From contig NC_133218.1 in assembly GCF_040436345.1 (NCBI RefSeq), forward strand, positions 23,793,070 through 23,857,069: DNA of 64,000 bases. The letters are read 5' to 3'. This document shows positions 25,288-37,357 of this stretch, piece by piece. Below the pieces are notes generated by a model. That model made no database searches, was not told where the DNA came from, and saw only the letters and a program-made list of their open reading frames with translations. The translations under genes were made by a program, and so were the position numbers. The DNA is from Pagrus major (lineage: Eukaryota; Chordata; Actinopteri; Spariformes; Sparidae). Every line of letters starts with the position of its first letter. Position 1 is the first letter of the stretch.

Positions 25288-27246
25288 ATACATCACAGCC
25301 GAACTATATGACGCTTAAGAGAGATCAGAGAGTTTAATGGCGTTCAGGTTTTAAGTCTCCTGTCTGTTTGGAAAATGATCTGATTGAGTGTTACCGACTG
25401 CAGCTAATAATGAAAGTGAAGGGCAGTGATTTATTTAGGACTTTATACAGTAATATCTGCAGTTTGCTATTTTAGTCAAGCAGTTCTATCTCATTTTACT
25501 ATTATTTATATCACTGCTTTTCTGTACAGTAACACATTACAGCCATAGGATCGAGTGTCCACTATGATAGAGAGGGAATGTTAGGAATGTGAAAAATGTA
25601 CCTGTTACACCTGGACAGCAAAAAGAAAATCCAACCATGCATGCCTTTATGCACATACATGCACAGATATATGCACCCACATTCCAATAATAAATGCAAG
25701 TTAAATGTTTCATTCAATAGTTCGACTTTTATACACTAATGTACCTCGTCACTGATGGTCTACAACATGGACAACCGGACAAGGAACAATTTCAAGTGAA
25801 TTTGAAGTCATAGAGGACAAAGCTGGCATTACTCTACATTTTTCATATTGTCAACAAATCCCATACAAAACCAACAATGTGTTACCTTCTAACTTCCCGA
25901 CCCCGTCTTCGACACTACACACTTGGCCCAAAGCCACATCAACTCTACTGAAAACTGAAAACATGTTCCAGAAATAAATCTTTTTTTTTAAGCTAAATGA
26001 TTTCCTCAAACAGCTAGGTACTGTTGTTAGCAAAAGTTACTCAAACAGAAGTAAATCGTACATTTGTTGAGGACTACTTGTAGCAGTGGATTAATACATA
26101 TTTGGTGCCCTAGTGAGTATTTACATTACAGGACGGTGTATGAGAGACTACAGTGTCAATGTTTACTGTACTGAAGGCCCATGATGTCACTCAGTATACC
26201 AGTGGATTCTTTATGTTGTTTCTTATTTTCAAGTTTTTGAACTCAAAGGAGGTCCACGGCACAGAGGCTCAGGTTTCGGCTACAGGGGCAACATTTGTTA
26301 GTATGTATTTGATGTATTTATTGCTGGTTTTGGATTTTCAATTATAGAATATTGCCATTCTTTTCAGAAATAATTCATTTAACATCTACATGTACTCTAC
26401 ATGATAAACCAACAAGTTACCATGTGTTCGCATGAGCTACTTACAGTCCTACTTAAACCACATAGTACAACTCCGACACTGGCAACACTGTAAAGACACT
26501 GATCTAAGTGTCAAACCAGTGACGCAATGTCTTCATTTGTTTCAGCAGAGCACATAGCTTCAGGCTATCAGAGTACAATAGGAAGCTGACAACACAAGGA
26601 AAACATTGGGAGTGCTGGGAAATGCACATACTGTAGCGTAGCCAGCCAGCAACAGTAATTACAGACTGGACTGAAGAAAACCAGGAAGGAACCCTCTGTG
26701 GGCCTGATAAGCAGGCAGTGTGCCTCAGAAAACAGAACACTCATGTGGACTTCAGCCCACCGGCTCTGCCCTTCGCCAGGCCCCTCTGCTACACAGTATT
26801 ATCTCAGCTCTCTGAAATCTGGCTGTGTGTTTGGGCAGCTGTGCCAAAACTAAAGAAGAGCTGTCATGAGGTAGGTAGACACGGTGGCAGAATGCGGTAA
26901 ATGTCAGTCACCTTCAGAGAAGAAAACTCTGAATTTACACAAACGGGAGTAGGCTTGTGACGCTGCAGGACTGCTGTCTGCAGGCCCGTCTGTCTGGCCC
27001 ACGAGGTGTGCTCACCACATGGCTCCTTTGGAGAGTGATTTATCTGGACGTAGTGAGCACAGCATTGTGTCTGCCCAGCTACTGACACAAACAATTCACT
27101 TGATCAATTATTGTGACTCTAACTACACATTCTCGTGTGTTCAAATGAATTAAGTCTACTGAGTGTGTCCAATGTTGTAAATCGCCCAAAGAAAACAAAT
27201 TCACATTACCATCTGCACTTTACAAAAAAGTGAACATATATCCTCT

Positions 27247-27350
27247 TAAAGGATAAGTTTAAATTCAGTCATTATCAGAAGCTCCAGAAATGTTTTATGG
27301 ACTACAAAATGACTGAATTTTCATCTCTGGGAGAGCTTACATTTTAAGTG
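27247..27350. repeat. AAAGGATAAGTT-family repeat, internally inverted fragment
   Basis: Begins AAAGGATAAGTTTAAATTCA in the forward sense, then carries CTCCAGAAATGTTTTATGG, which is the reverse complement of the block CCACAAAACATTTCTGGAG present in the forward copy at 35,314, and ends TGACTGAATTTTCAT, again reversed. It is a rearranged or head-to-head remnant. Confidence 0.55.
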
Positions 27351-30300
27351 TGTGTATATAAACCACTACACAAACTCTGGGTCAAAGATCAGTCAGCGCC
27401 TTCATTCATCAATATCACAGATGAAGGAGGGGCACAGTGAAGGTTTAGACGGTAGTAATACAGCCTGGCAGTAAATAGCAACTTCTGTAAGCCAACAATC
27501 AGTAAAGCCAAGCTCAAAATAGACAAGTGTCATGTTGCAGAAGAAAGCAGCACATGACCTGAAAAGATATCAACAGGACTAGAAACTGTAAACAAGAGAC
27601 CCTGTAAACAAGACTACCTTGGATTAACACAAAAATGTACAAAGGTCAATTTGATAACCATCAAGTGTTAAGGGTTTATCTGTGTTTAACTTTAGCAGGG
27701 CCTAGTAGCAACACAGACTAAATCTTCTCACAAAACTAACCGTTTAGACCACCAGGTGTGTTTTAGTAGCTCAACTGTATCACAGTGATGCACTGAGAAA
27801 GACATATGATCCCTTATTTTACATTTCAAAAGGCTCTGAGAGCTGCAGCAAAGTACGTGGGCTCCGTCAGACGCCTCCCATCCAAACTCTTCCTATGGAG
27901 TGCGTCTGGTTTCCTGTCCTGATCAAAGCTCTGAGGAGAGCTGCCCCTGTAAAATTCCACCTCTGTGATTCTAAAGCATGACGAAGATATGTTGTGGTCC
28001 TGTCTCTGGCACATGGAAATTGTTAATGACATCCTGGGGTGAGTTTACCACAGTAAAGTCTGCTCGTTCCTCTTTCGGTGGCTCCATCTTTATGTCCCAA
28101 CATATCTTGTAATGTAGCAGCTTTTAAGCAGAAAGCAGAAACAATGTTTTTGATACAACAGCAAACTCTTTGTTTCAGGCTGCACCTATCTCTGAATGTT
28201 CCTCCCTCTTTTGTGCAGCTGACGTCTGGACACATGTGTCCGTTTTTATGCTGTGGAACAAGGAAGGAAACATATTGCAGAGAGGAAGGAGAAAGTTTAC
28301 AACACCTCCCTGGCAATAATGACTCAAAGCTTCCACTCACAGTCAGTTTAGCGGGCTGTATGAGACACATTTACATTGTTTTCATCCACAGCATGACGCC
28401 CTCACATACAGCTGTTACTTTGATTTGTTGACTGATTGATTCATTAATTCACCAGGATTTTCATTCATTGATTTATCCCATAACTGCTTATCTCTGTATC
28501 TTTTTAACTACACTATTCTTTGGACTACATTTTTAGTACTTACACAATGTCTCACATTTGTCAGTACTGTGCCTTTACCTGTGTGCAAGAGGCTGTAAAC
28601 ATTGACTAATAATCTGACAGAAAGAGCAGTTAGCAATCAATACAGCACAGACATCTTACAGGTGAGGAGTCTGATGTACTTGTCTGTCAATCAGAGCTTT
28701 GAAAAGCTGTTGTAATGGCATTGAAAGGGAATGCCAAATGCAGCTCAGACTGACAGGAGTAGGTGTCTGAAATGTTTTGGTGTATTATATGCAGTCAAGT
28801 TATGTAAAAGACGAGGTCGTTAACATTTTTAGATTTTCGTAAGCATCATCATGTGGCAGGCCTTCGTTTGGCTGTGTGATTGGAGGGACCTGTGCATGCT
28901 GTTTTTATCTCCACACACTGTTGTTAAGTCAAACTCCAGTAGAGCTGGTAATTACAAACTAAAAATGAAACGCCGGGACAAGAATTTGCAGTTGTAAGTG
29001 AATGAAGCAGCTTTGAAGCCTATCATCCTCACAGTTTGGAAAATGTGGAAGTTTGTATGCAAATGTTAACTTTTCTACACTAGGTTTGCCACTGTGGTTA
29101 TAAGTTACATTTGTTCATGAAGCTCAAATTTAGAGCCTTGTGATCTTGTGATGTTTATATATTCTATCAGCTCAAAGGCAACTGTAGTTGTTGAAAGGAA
29201 ATAAACATGATTCAGATTTACTTTGTTCAGCATATTCAGAACATAAGCCTTGCAGCTATTTGGCAAGACTCACCCTGACAAAAGGCTACTAATCTTATTG
29301 GGCAATACACTGTTTACTGTGTCTTTCCATATATTTTATATCATAGTACATGAATGACTCAAAAAAAAGGCTGACTGAGAGGGAAATTCCAGTGAATGGA
29401 GAATAAGGTGGTTTGCAGTTGAATGTTTATGCACAAAGAGGCTGTTAGTCTCCGTGAGGATAAATCACACAGTCCATCAGCGTCTGGGCCAAAGACCAGA
29501 TAATACATGTATGAACACTGTTTACATGTTAGCACATTCGCTGGCAGAGTTGCTCTAATAAAGTTTGGATCTTATAGCTCGATGGAGAAGGGCACGCTGC
29601 ATTTTCAACAGTCGTAAAGTACACAGGAAATGATTGCTCATACAGCAGTGGGAAGAAGAAATACCACTGTTTGCATGACTCCAGTGACCTCCTTAAAAAT
29701 GTTGCTGAACAAATCATGCATCATCTTACAAGACATATGAATCATCCCAGACAGGGTGCTCATGGGGTATGTTGACACGTGGAAGAAGGAGAAGCAGATT
29801 AGGTCATAAATTATTTTCTTTAGGACAGCTTTTTTCCCGATTTGTCCATGTTTTTAAGTCCAGCTGTTTTTTGTTTTTTTTGTCCCTCATCAGGAATCCA
29901 GTGTTTTATCAAAGGTTCAACTGTGTGTTTGATCAGCAGCAGTAGCGGCACATTAACCACACTGGAAAACATTTACTGGCAGTTTCTGTCACTCACTGAG
30001 ATTCAATCAGTAACCTGACAGTACAGCCTGTCAACACCACACCTTCCTTTATTATGCTGTCTGTGCCATTACAAACCCAAACACAGGCCTTACAGTGTGG
30101 AAGCTGTTGAGCAGGTGGAGTCAGTCTTAAGAAAGACTGAAAAGAATTAAATCAGAGTTCAGTAACCTGTACTGACAGGACTCCTTTTAGTTAATGCCGG
30201 TCTTTGGTGAAAGAGGATTGTGTTTACCTGTCTCTGAGTCCAGTTCAATGAGCAGCTTCACAGGCACTCAGGGGTGATTTGTGGCGTAAATATCAGCATA

Positions 30301-30785
30301 ACAAAAATGCAGGTTGCTCAAGTGGAGATAACATTTTTGTTATCAGGCAGCAGAGGCGAGCCCAGATGTCTGACTCCTCTCAGCCAGAGTTCAAACGCCG
30401 CGTTCACTATAAAACACGAGATTTAGCACGTGTTCATGAATCTCCAAACTTGACAGAAAGCAAACGGCAGCATAACAAATCGCCATTATCTCACCATCAA
30501 CTTCCTAATTGATACTAATTTAATGACCAGTGTTGAGTTGGGTTAAAGGGAGTGCAAACAGTGACCCGCAGGGTACTTGATGATAGCCTTTGTGTCACTC
30601 CCTGACTTTTAATATATGACCTTGTCTGGTTGTGGAGCTCTAATTAAACTTGCTACTAGAAGAGATGTTATTAACATCATTTTGAATACGGAAAACAGGA
30701 CTTCTGTCAGGTGTCTCAGTCTCACACCAGCCACTTGTTGAGGAAAGACAAAAAAACTACAAAGGAGTAAAACACAAGAACTTAC

Positions 30786-31060
30786 CTCATATCTCAACCC
30801 GATCCAAACGCTTCCTCCTTCCAGTGTCTTTGGTCAAACAAGGTCCTGGACAGTTGTGTTAGTGTGTCGGTCCTCAGTCAGCCTGACAGGCAGCAGTTTC
30901 TCTGTGCAGCTGGGTCCGGTGTTTGAGGGCGGTGCTCTAAAGTCGGACACATCCCTGAGCAGCTACCGTGACTGCTGCTCCTGCTGCTGCTGTTTAATCC
31001 AGACTTTCTCATGCCAAAGACACAGTTCACGACTTAACAGACCACCCACCGTCTCCTGAT
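30786..31060 (-). other. possible upstream 5'UTR exon of mical2
   Basis: On the minus strand a strong donor (ATGAG then GTAAGTTC) at 30785 follows about 270 bp of mixed-composition sequence containing a short CAG run. Strand and position fit a first or second non-coding mical2 exon spliced to 21549. There is no coding resemblance, and the 5' limit is a guess. Confidence 0.3.
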
Positions 31061-31488
31061 GGCCTGCGAGTTCGCCCCACAGGAGGACGTTATAATTACA
31101 CAAACAATTGGACTTTATGGGATTATTAAATTCATTCTGGGTAGACTGCGAATCTAAAAAATTGATTGTCTTAAAAGCCAGATCATCTAATACGTAAACT
31201 GTATGTAAAGGCGTGGGCATTCGCCCTTAACTAAAATGTCAAGATTGTAAAGATCTGGATGGCTGAAATATACGCAAATAAATTAAAGGGATGATCAAGA
31301 CTGACGCTTCTGCTACAATACACCGGCTTTTCAGGTGTTACTAAACCTTTTGCATGAGGCCACCTGGCGCCACACGTCCCCTGTTAATCAACACATTATA
31401 CTTTTAACAAAGTGTCAGCAGAAACGTCAGTCTAGCCAGCACATGGACAAAAGCACTGAACAAACACCGCAAACGTGGGCGCACATAC

Positions 31489-31542
31489 CTTGTAGTGGAG
31501 TCCGCGCCTGGATATATTTACTATGAAAGCAAAGGCCGCCAT
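31489..31542 (-). CDS. orphan candidate first coding exon (18 codons), gene unknown
   Basis: On the minus strand CAAGATGGCGGCC gives a start codon in excellent Kozak context that also forms a YY1-type AAGATGGCGGC box, usual at housekeeping promoters. The reading is MAAFAFIVNISRRGLHYK, then a consensus donor AAG|GTATGTG. The peptide is mildly basic and hydrophobic, like an organelle-targeting leader, but I do not recognise it and found no partner exon. If spliced to the mical2 leader acceptor at 21549 it stays open for about 19 codons and then stops, so it could instead be a uORF exon of an alternative mical2 promoter. Confidence 0.25.
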
Positions 31543-31586
31543 CTTGTGGAAAAACTATGGAGCTACGTGTACTAGGTGTCAGGTTT

Positions 31587-31640
31587 AAAGGGTCGGTTCA
31601 ACCAAATATGAAACACATTGTCTTAGATACCTAAATGGGT
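31587..31640 (+). repeat. AAAGG-family repeat head fragment
   Basis: AAAGGGTCGGTTCAACCAAA followed by TATGAAACACATTGTCT matches the head of the copy at 35,314 (AAAGGATAAGTTCACCCAAA, then TATGAAAATTCATTGTCT). Confidence 0.6.
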
Positions 31641-32504
31641 GTGCTTTAAAGGTGCACTATATAGTTTTTGGGATTTATCATTAGAGGAAAAAATATGCCT
31701 AAGCAAACTAAGCAAACTTTCATGACGGAATAAACTGAATAAAGAAACTGACCTTAAAGGACAACACAATTTCATACTGTTTTATTTTGCTTATATTTGG
31801 CAGACCCTGCCACCTTTCTAGCTTCAAACACAGTTCTGGGGACCTTATTTTCCTCTGAGAACAGCTTGTTTATTCAGTTCTCGAACAATAAATATTTTGT
31901 CTGTATTATTATCTAATTAAAATTGTAAATATATTTTAAAAAGATCAGTATTTGACCTTTCTGCCCCCACATCAATACAATAAAAATAATTCTGTTTTTA
32001 ACAGCAAAAATATCGAAACGAAAATTGCCCCGATTTCCATTTTTCATGCGGACTATTTCTTTGCTTGAGAGGCTGTTCAGTTACAATTAGTGTATCACAT
32101 ATTAACAATTTTAAGTATCTATGTTAGTTAATCAGCTTTCAAAATACAGCTGTATTTGAATTAGATCAGGACTTGCAGAGCTCCTGTAAGGATAAAGTCG
32201 TAAACTTGTATATGGTTGCTAACTAGCTAACTTTTGCGTTTTCAAGTAAGCAAGCTAGCTACATGAGGTCATGTTTGAGTTCATTTTTGCAGTCTCACCT
32301 TGAACCCTTAGGTTAAATACTAACGTTACGGAAAAATATATCGGCTGCATCTGTGTTCACTCTTATGTTAATGTTTAATTCCATTCATCTCACGGTTAAT
32401 CAATAAGTTTGTTTTATTAGTTAGCAAGAGATAAGGAGAGCTAGCATGAAACCTAAGTACTGTTGCCATGGCTACGTGCAGTTTACCTCGCGTACTAATT
32501 CAGA

Positions 32505-32547
32505 ATGGCGGTTAAACTTGACCGGAACTATGTTCGAGGTGTCCTGG
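32505..32547 (+). promoter_or_regulatory. possible dkk3 first-exon uORF start and splice donor
   Basis: An ATG at 32505 opens MAVKLDRNYVRGVL up to a strong donor CTGG|GTAAGT after 32547. A matching acceptor (TTTGTGTTTCTCAG) ends at 32734, 67 nt before the dkk3 start. Spliced this way, the frame continues through the CAG/GCA repeat as poly-Ala and ends at the TGA (32803-32805) overlapping the dkk3 ATG (32802-32804). The splice is inferred from consensus only. Confidence 0.4.
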
Positions 32548-32760
32548 GTAAGTTTATCGAACAACTAGAGCCGCTTAGAAACTGTTGTTATCACATATTT
32601 GCGTTGAGGCCAGCTAATGCGTGAGTTTTTACCTGTTTAGGAGATGTTACAGGGGGTTAACGAGTATGAGGTGGTGACCCCCCTCACAGCGACGGAGACG
32701 CATCAGCTGCGGTGACGCTGTTTGTGTTTCTCAGCATCACCGCCACACCCTCGTCAGAGT

Positions 32761-32801
32761 GCAGCAGCAGCAGCAGCAGCAGGACCAGCAGCAGCAGCAG
32801 C
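32761..32801. repeat. (GCA)n tract in the dkk3 leader
   Basis: Seven GCA units, an interruption (GGACCA), then five more, ending directly at the dkk3 ATG. It is non-coding for DKK3 if the start is 32802; if translated from an in-frame ATG at 32712 it would read as poly-Ser. Confidence 0.85.
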
Positions 32802-35478
32802 ATGATGCGAGTCGCCCTGCTAGTTTTGGCTCTCACGGCAGTCTGCAATGCCATCCTCCCTGAGATAGTGGACTCGGGCATCAGTCACATCCTGGAGGAT
32901 AATTCCGACCAGAGGCAAGCGGAGCTGGACCGCATGTTTGTGGAAGTGGAGCAGCTGCCAGAGGATCCGCAGAAAAAGCCTGCTGCTGCTGCTGATGATG
33001 ATGATGATGAGGATGCGTTTCACCAAGTAGGCAGCCAGTTGCACCTCCTCAGTCAGCATCCAGCTTTTTACATGACATGGCATTATTTCACTGCTCACTG
33101 CTGGAAACAGCCTTTGATAGAAGTGGTGTTATGGTGTGTTTTAAAAAGGACTAAAACACTTGTATCTATATTAAAAGCTTGGAGGCAGAGACAACAGTGG
33201 ATAGTGCTAGGATATGGGTGTGACTTCATTAATGCAGCTCTTTACCTTAAATATATTTCTTCTTTTCTCTCCGATGCTTCCAGAGGAACAACGAGAGCGT
33301 CCCTCTCGGCCCTCAGCCCAGTCACCTTCCTCACAATGACACTGAGTCTGATAAAGTGACTGACAGTGAATCTGTCCACACCTCAGTAGACCAGGTAGGT
33401 TTATGAACAGTGAACAAAAGTGAGACAGTGTTTGTTTTCCTTTGTGACTGAAACATAACAGACGTCCCACCTTCACACACAGGAGACAAACAACATTACC
33501 ACAGCCGACCAGTTCAGTGACCTGGGGAACAATATTGATCATGTAAGTTTATTCTGTTTACCTAAACGTTTTACCAGTTAAAGAAAAAAATCCATATTTA
33601 AACAGAACTCTTGTTTTTCATTTGACCTTTGACTGCTCAGGTTCAATATCTCAACACGAAAAGGCCTCAAGATTGCATAATATCTGGTAGCAGCTACGCC
33701 AATACAGATGCCAATCATTAGTAATCGAGGAGACCAATAACCAATGTTTGGACCCATTTGCAGTATAAATTAAAATTATAGTGTCAAACTTTAAAATAAT
33801 CAGTGTTGAAATGTAACCAAGTACAATTTACTCATGTACTGTACTTGAGATACTGTACTGTACTTGTACTACTGAGATACTTTACTTGAGTATTTCCATT
33901 TTCTGCCACCTTATACTTCCTTTACACTACATTTATTTGAAAACTGTAGTTACTGGTGACTTGGCAGAGTCAGGTTAGTAAGTGTTGATATGTTACTTGT
34001 GATGTGTAAAAAATCAGATAGTGTTGACACTGAATGAGCCCACAGTGTGCAGACTACAGACAGAGAAAGGATGCTGCATCAGAGCCAAAATAGAGCATTT
34101 TAAACATGACCAAAACAAAACACAGATACCAATATTGATTGATTATCGGCCCTGATGATTGGCCAGGCTGATAATAAGTGTGTCCCTAGTGTGAGCAGGA
34201 TGTACAGTTTGCATTCGTATCCTCACCACAGCTCAAGTGCATGTATCAGAAATTTGACAGAACAAAATTGTTGATAAATAAGTGGAGACGTTTGCTGTCA
34301 GGGGTTAAAGCCTCAAACAGAAGGGGCTCTTACGAAACAACACAGATTTAGAAACAAGCTCAAAGAGCAGCTGTCTGATGACATCATTTATTTGGCGTGT
34401 TGGAGTGTTACAGCACAAGTAAAACACAGCACCTTCCATATTTTGTAATTCTTGTCATCTTGCTACTTTTACACTTTGTATATTGACAGAAGAGAGTCCC
34501 CTGAATGATGTGCTGTAAAACACACTATAGAGAGGCAGGAGAGCTACAGTAAATAGTCTGTCCCAGTTACAAGAGGCAAAAATAAAACTGGAGGAGGTGC
34601 CTCTTTCTTCATAAATATTTTGCAGGTTTTTTTCCTGCTTAATTAGCTACAAAGGCGTTGATGGAAGCTAAAAGTACCTTAAAATAACAGCTTCAGAATA
34701 ATTCTGATGGTACAGTGTCTTGTAATAGGGTGAATCATGTCTCTGTTTCAGCCACTCCGCCCCCCCCATCACTTGTTTCTGCACAAGGTAACTTCAGTGA
34801 GAGAGTAGGATCACAGTGTTACATACATGTTCACTTCATTATACAAGTTTTCAAGACTTGCATTGTGTCTGACAAATCGTTACAGTGTTGTTGCACTAAC
34901 TTTGGATTTGAAGCCCCTGTAGTGTCACACAATCTGCAGATGGAGTGGCCAGAGATTTCAGAGACTGATTTATTGACTATTGTTCAACATATTTTACAAA
35001 AACAAATTGGAACGCAGCATCATTTCTAACATAAGTACACATTAGAGGCTAACTCATGTTATTGAAAATGTAAATAATGCCATTTGTATGTCAACACCTC
35101 TGTGATTGCTGGTGCCCTGACAATGAGGACCAAATCACTGAGTTGTAACCCTTCCTCTCACTTGTCTTTAGGGATGTATGTCTGCTGAGGACTGTGGGAA
35201 GGAGAGGTATTGCCTTTATGACACGCACAACTCCAAGTGTCTGCCTTGCAAAGCAACGGATGTAGTAAGTGAACCTCACTTACCTTTATATGGGTACCTG
35301 CACTATTCAGTTTAAAGGATAAGTTCACCCAAATATGAAAATTCATTGTCTGCTCACCCCCGTCCCAGGTACGAAGTTTCGTAGTCCACAAAACATTTCT
35401 GGAGTTTCACAGTTAAAATGTGCTGCAGCATTCTCCTTAACAACTGGAGGAGATGGGGACTTGTTTTAAAATGGAAAA

Positions 35479-35525
<47 letters not shown>

Positions 35526-37357
35526 CTGTATATACACACACAGTCACTTCCAGGCAGCTGGTGTTTCACTTCAACTGCATTGCAGTGTGTCCACAAGTGT
35601 AACTGGAGCGTGTTGCTTGTGATCAATGTGTCCTATGAGCTTCACATGAAAGGACAGCAAGTGTCAAGGTTAAATAAGACCTCGTCCTTTTCCGCCGCTC
35701 TCACAAAGGATGTCCAGAACAAAATGAATATTGCTCATGAGAGTCTTCTCTGTAGAGACTCACCTACTGGGTTTGTTTAAGACTGAGAAGTGTTTAAGAT
35801 TCTTTGGTGTCATCACTGGATGAACTGGCCTTGGTGTAGCAGAGTATAAAGCATCGCAAAGGGATAAGATATTGGCAGTCTGCCTAACAAGGGTTCAGTG
35901 TACATGAATAATAATAAATACACAGAGGAGAGGAGGATCTGTGTCTCGTCAGAAGTGCTGCACTGGAAAACTCTGCATGGAAATAAGCAGAACACTGTTT
36001 CCTGTTTCCCACATTAACAATTCATACAGGGTCTGTAGGAACAGGAACTTGTCTAACCGCTTTCAGAGACCAGCTGACCTGCTGATCTAATTTATATTTA
36101 ACCAAAAAAACATCAGCAGACTTCACGCTTAAAGAATCATTAATGTCATTAATGCATGCTATGTTGCATTAAAGAATTTGCATTCAATGAAAGATGTTTG
36201 CTGAAATAATGAAACATTTTTCTATTCTGTCAGTCCTGCACGAAGGACGAGGAGTGCTGTGGTGAACAGCTGTGTGTGTGGGGTCAGTGCAGTCAGAATG
36301 CAACGAAAGGAGAGGCTGGCAGCACTTGTCAATACCAGACTGACTGCAGCTCAGACCTCTGCTGCGCTTTCCATAAAGGTACAGTACAAGCACACAGTGC
36401 AGTATATGCTCTTTAGCAGTGTTTGGAAGGTTACTTTTGAAATGTAATATGTTTTATGTTTATAGATGAACTACACAGTATTTATTTATATTAATGATGG
36501 TTACTACAAAGTGTTACCAAATGTTTTAACTGGGCAATAAACTTACAAAAACTTAATTTCACAGACAAAATATCGAGCTAAATTACCTCTTGAACACACT
36601 CGACTATCAATCACATCAATGCAAGCAATGTACACTGATTTGATTGGCAGACAAGAAGCTGTGCAAATGCAAACAGGAGTATCAATCAAAAGCAGCTCAG
36701 TATTTGAGCGTTAATGTTGTGTTCCAGCATCAGAGGTCAAAATCTGTGAAGTCAGTGTAGGAGTTGTCTTGAACGAATCAACACTCCTCAGTGAATGGAG
36801 CCTGTCCTGGCATAAACAGCTTTTTGTCATTCTACCATTGATGGTGTTGCACTGTTGCATTCCTGCACGGTGAAAAGATGCAACACATTACATTTATTTT
36901 GTCATTTTATTACATGCAACTCCAGATCGCTGCTCTCTAATGATTCTCTACATTCCCTCAGAAACTGTATCTGTGCGTTGTCTCTGTGTGTTCAGCCCTG
37001 CTTTTCCCGGTCTGCTTGGCCAAGCCCATTGAGCGTGAGCGCTGCTTCGGTGCCTCCAACCACCTGGTAGAGCTGTTGTCCTGGGACATGCAGGACCAGG
37101 GTCCCAGGAAAAACTGCCCCTGCGCAGGAGATCTCCAATGCCAGCACCTGGGGTGAGTGTGGTACATTTAAGAGAATCAAATGTCTTAAATCTTGTGTTT
37201 GCTGTTAAGTGAATGATTCTTTTAGAATAAATCCACGATATTTAAGCTTTACATGCATGTCTTTGACAGGAGAGGGTCCATGTGCCTTAAAGGAGAGGAG
37301 TCGAGTGAAGAGGACCTGACAGACAGCCTGTACTCAGAGATAGACTACATACTCTAG
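32802..37357 (+). CDS. dkk3: dkk3: secreted Dickkopf-related protein 3
   Basis: DKK3 is a secreted glycoprotein of the Dickkopf family, generally regarded as divergent from DKK1/2/4 in Wnt co-receptor binding. Exons: 32802-33026, 33284-33394, 33483-33542, 35172-35264, 36234-36378, 36996-37152, 37270-37357; all borders are AG/GT and in phase, giving 292 aa. The start is followed by a signal peptide (MMRVALLVLALTAVCNA), so I prefer it to the in-frame ATG at 32712. Then ELDRMFVEVEQLPEDPQ, an acidic linker, Cys domain 1 (residues 134-182, ten Cys, ending ECCGEQLCVWGQC) and the colipase-like Cys domain 2 (195-269, ten Cys, with LCCAFHKALLFPVC). N-glycosylation sequons lie at about N78, N93, N116 and N185. 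The C-terminal tail is only about 23 residues (ending SEIDYIL), much shorter than the roughly 350-aa mammalian protein. It is divergent from mical2 and convergent with usp47. Confidence 0.96.
32974..33012 (+). repeat. dkk3 coding (GCT)n(GAT)n tract: Ala4-Asp5 linker
   Basis: Trinucleotide runs encode AAAADDDDDED just before the first splice donor. I know of no such run in mammalian DKK3, so it probably grew by slippage and its length may vary. Confidence 0.75.
33801..33975 (+). repeat. GTACTT-rich repeat, 5' fragment
   Basis: CAGTGTTGAAATGTAACCAA then GTACAATTTACTCATGTACT, matching the head of the element at 20,414. It lies in the dkk3 intron after exon 3 of the coding sequence. Confidence 0.7.
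35314..35800 (+). mobile_element. AAAGGATAAGTTCACCC repeat with inner (TA)n
   Basis: AAAGGATAAGTTCACCCAAA, CATTTCTGGAGTTTCACAG, GGAGATGGGGACTTGTTT, a (TA)n run, CAGGCAGCTGGTGTTTCAC and CTTTTCCGCCGCTCTCAC occur in this order. I recognise this as a high-copy teleost repeat. It lies in the dkk3 intron 3' of exon 35172-35264. The end is approximate. Confidence 0.6.
35482..35521. repeat. (TA)20 microsatellite
   Basis: Uninterrupted TA run inside the repeat at 35,314. Confidence 0.95.

Larger units (their letters stand above)
21550..30785. other. mical2 upstream region or first intron, no gene recognised
   Basis: About 9.2 kb between the mical2 leader acceptor and the next plausible donor at 30,781-30,785. 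It contains the 22.25 kb MITE, a repeat near 23.64-23.98 kb with ACCATACCGTGATG wording, the (CA)n run and a rearranged AAAGGATAAGTT repeat at 27,247. Open frames here are short and match nothing I recognise. Confidence 0.5.

Noticed and set aside
28023..28431. Overlapping open frames of 115 and 117 codons on both strands
   Set aside because: Both strands are open, with no recognised motifs, and no convincing start context or splice partners.
32712..33359. Longer dkk3 reading from the in-frame ATG at 32712 and through the first donor
   Set aside because: The upstream part is the GCA repeat read as poly-Ser and would bury the signal peptide; the reading past 33026 is intron, and splicing to 33284 gives the proper DKK3 sequence.
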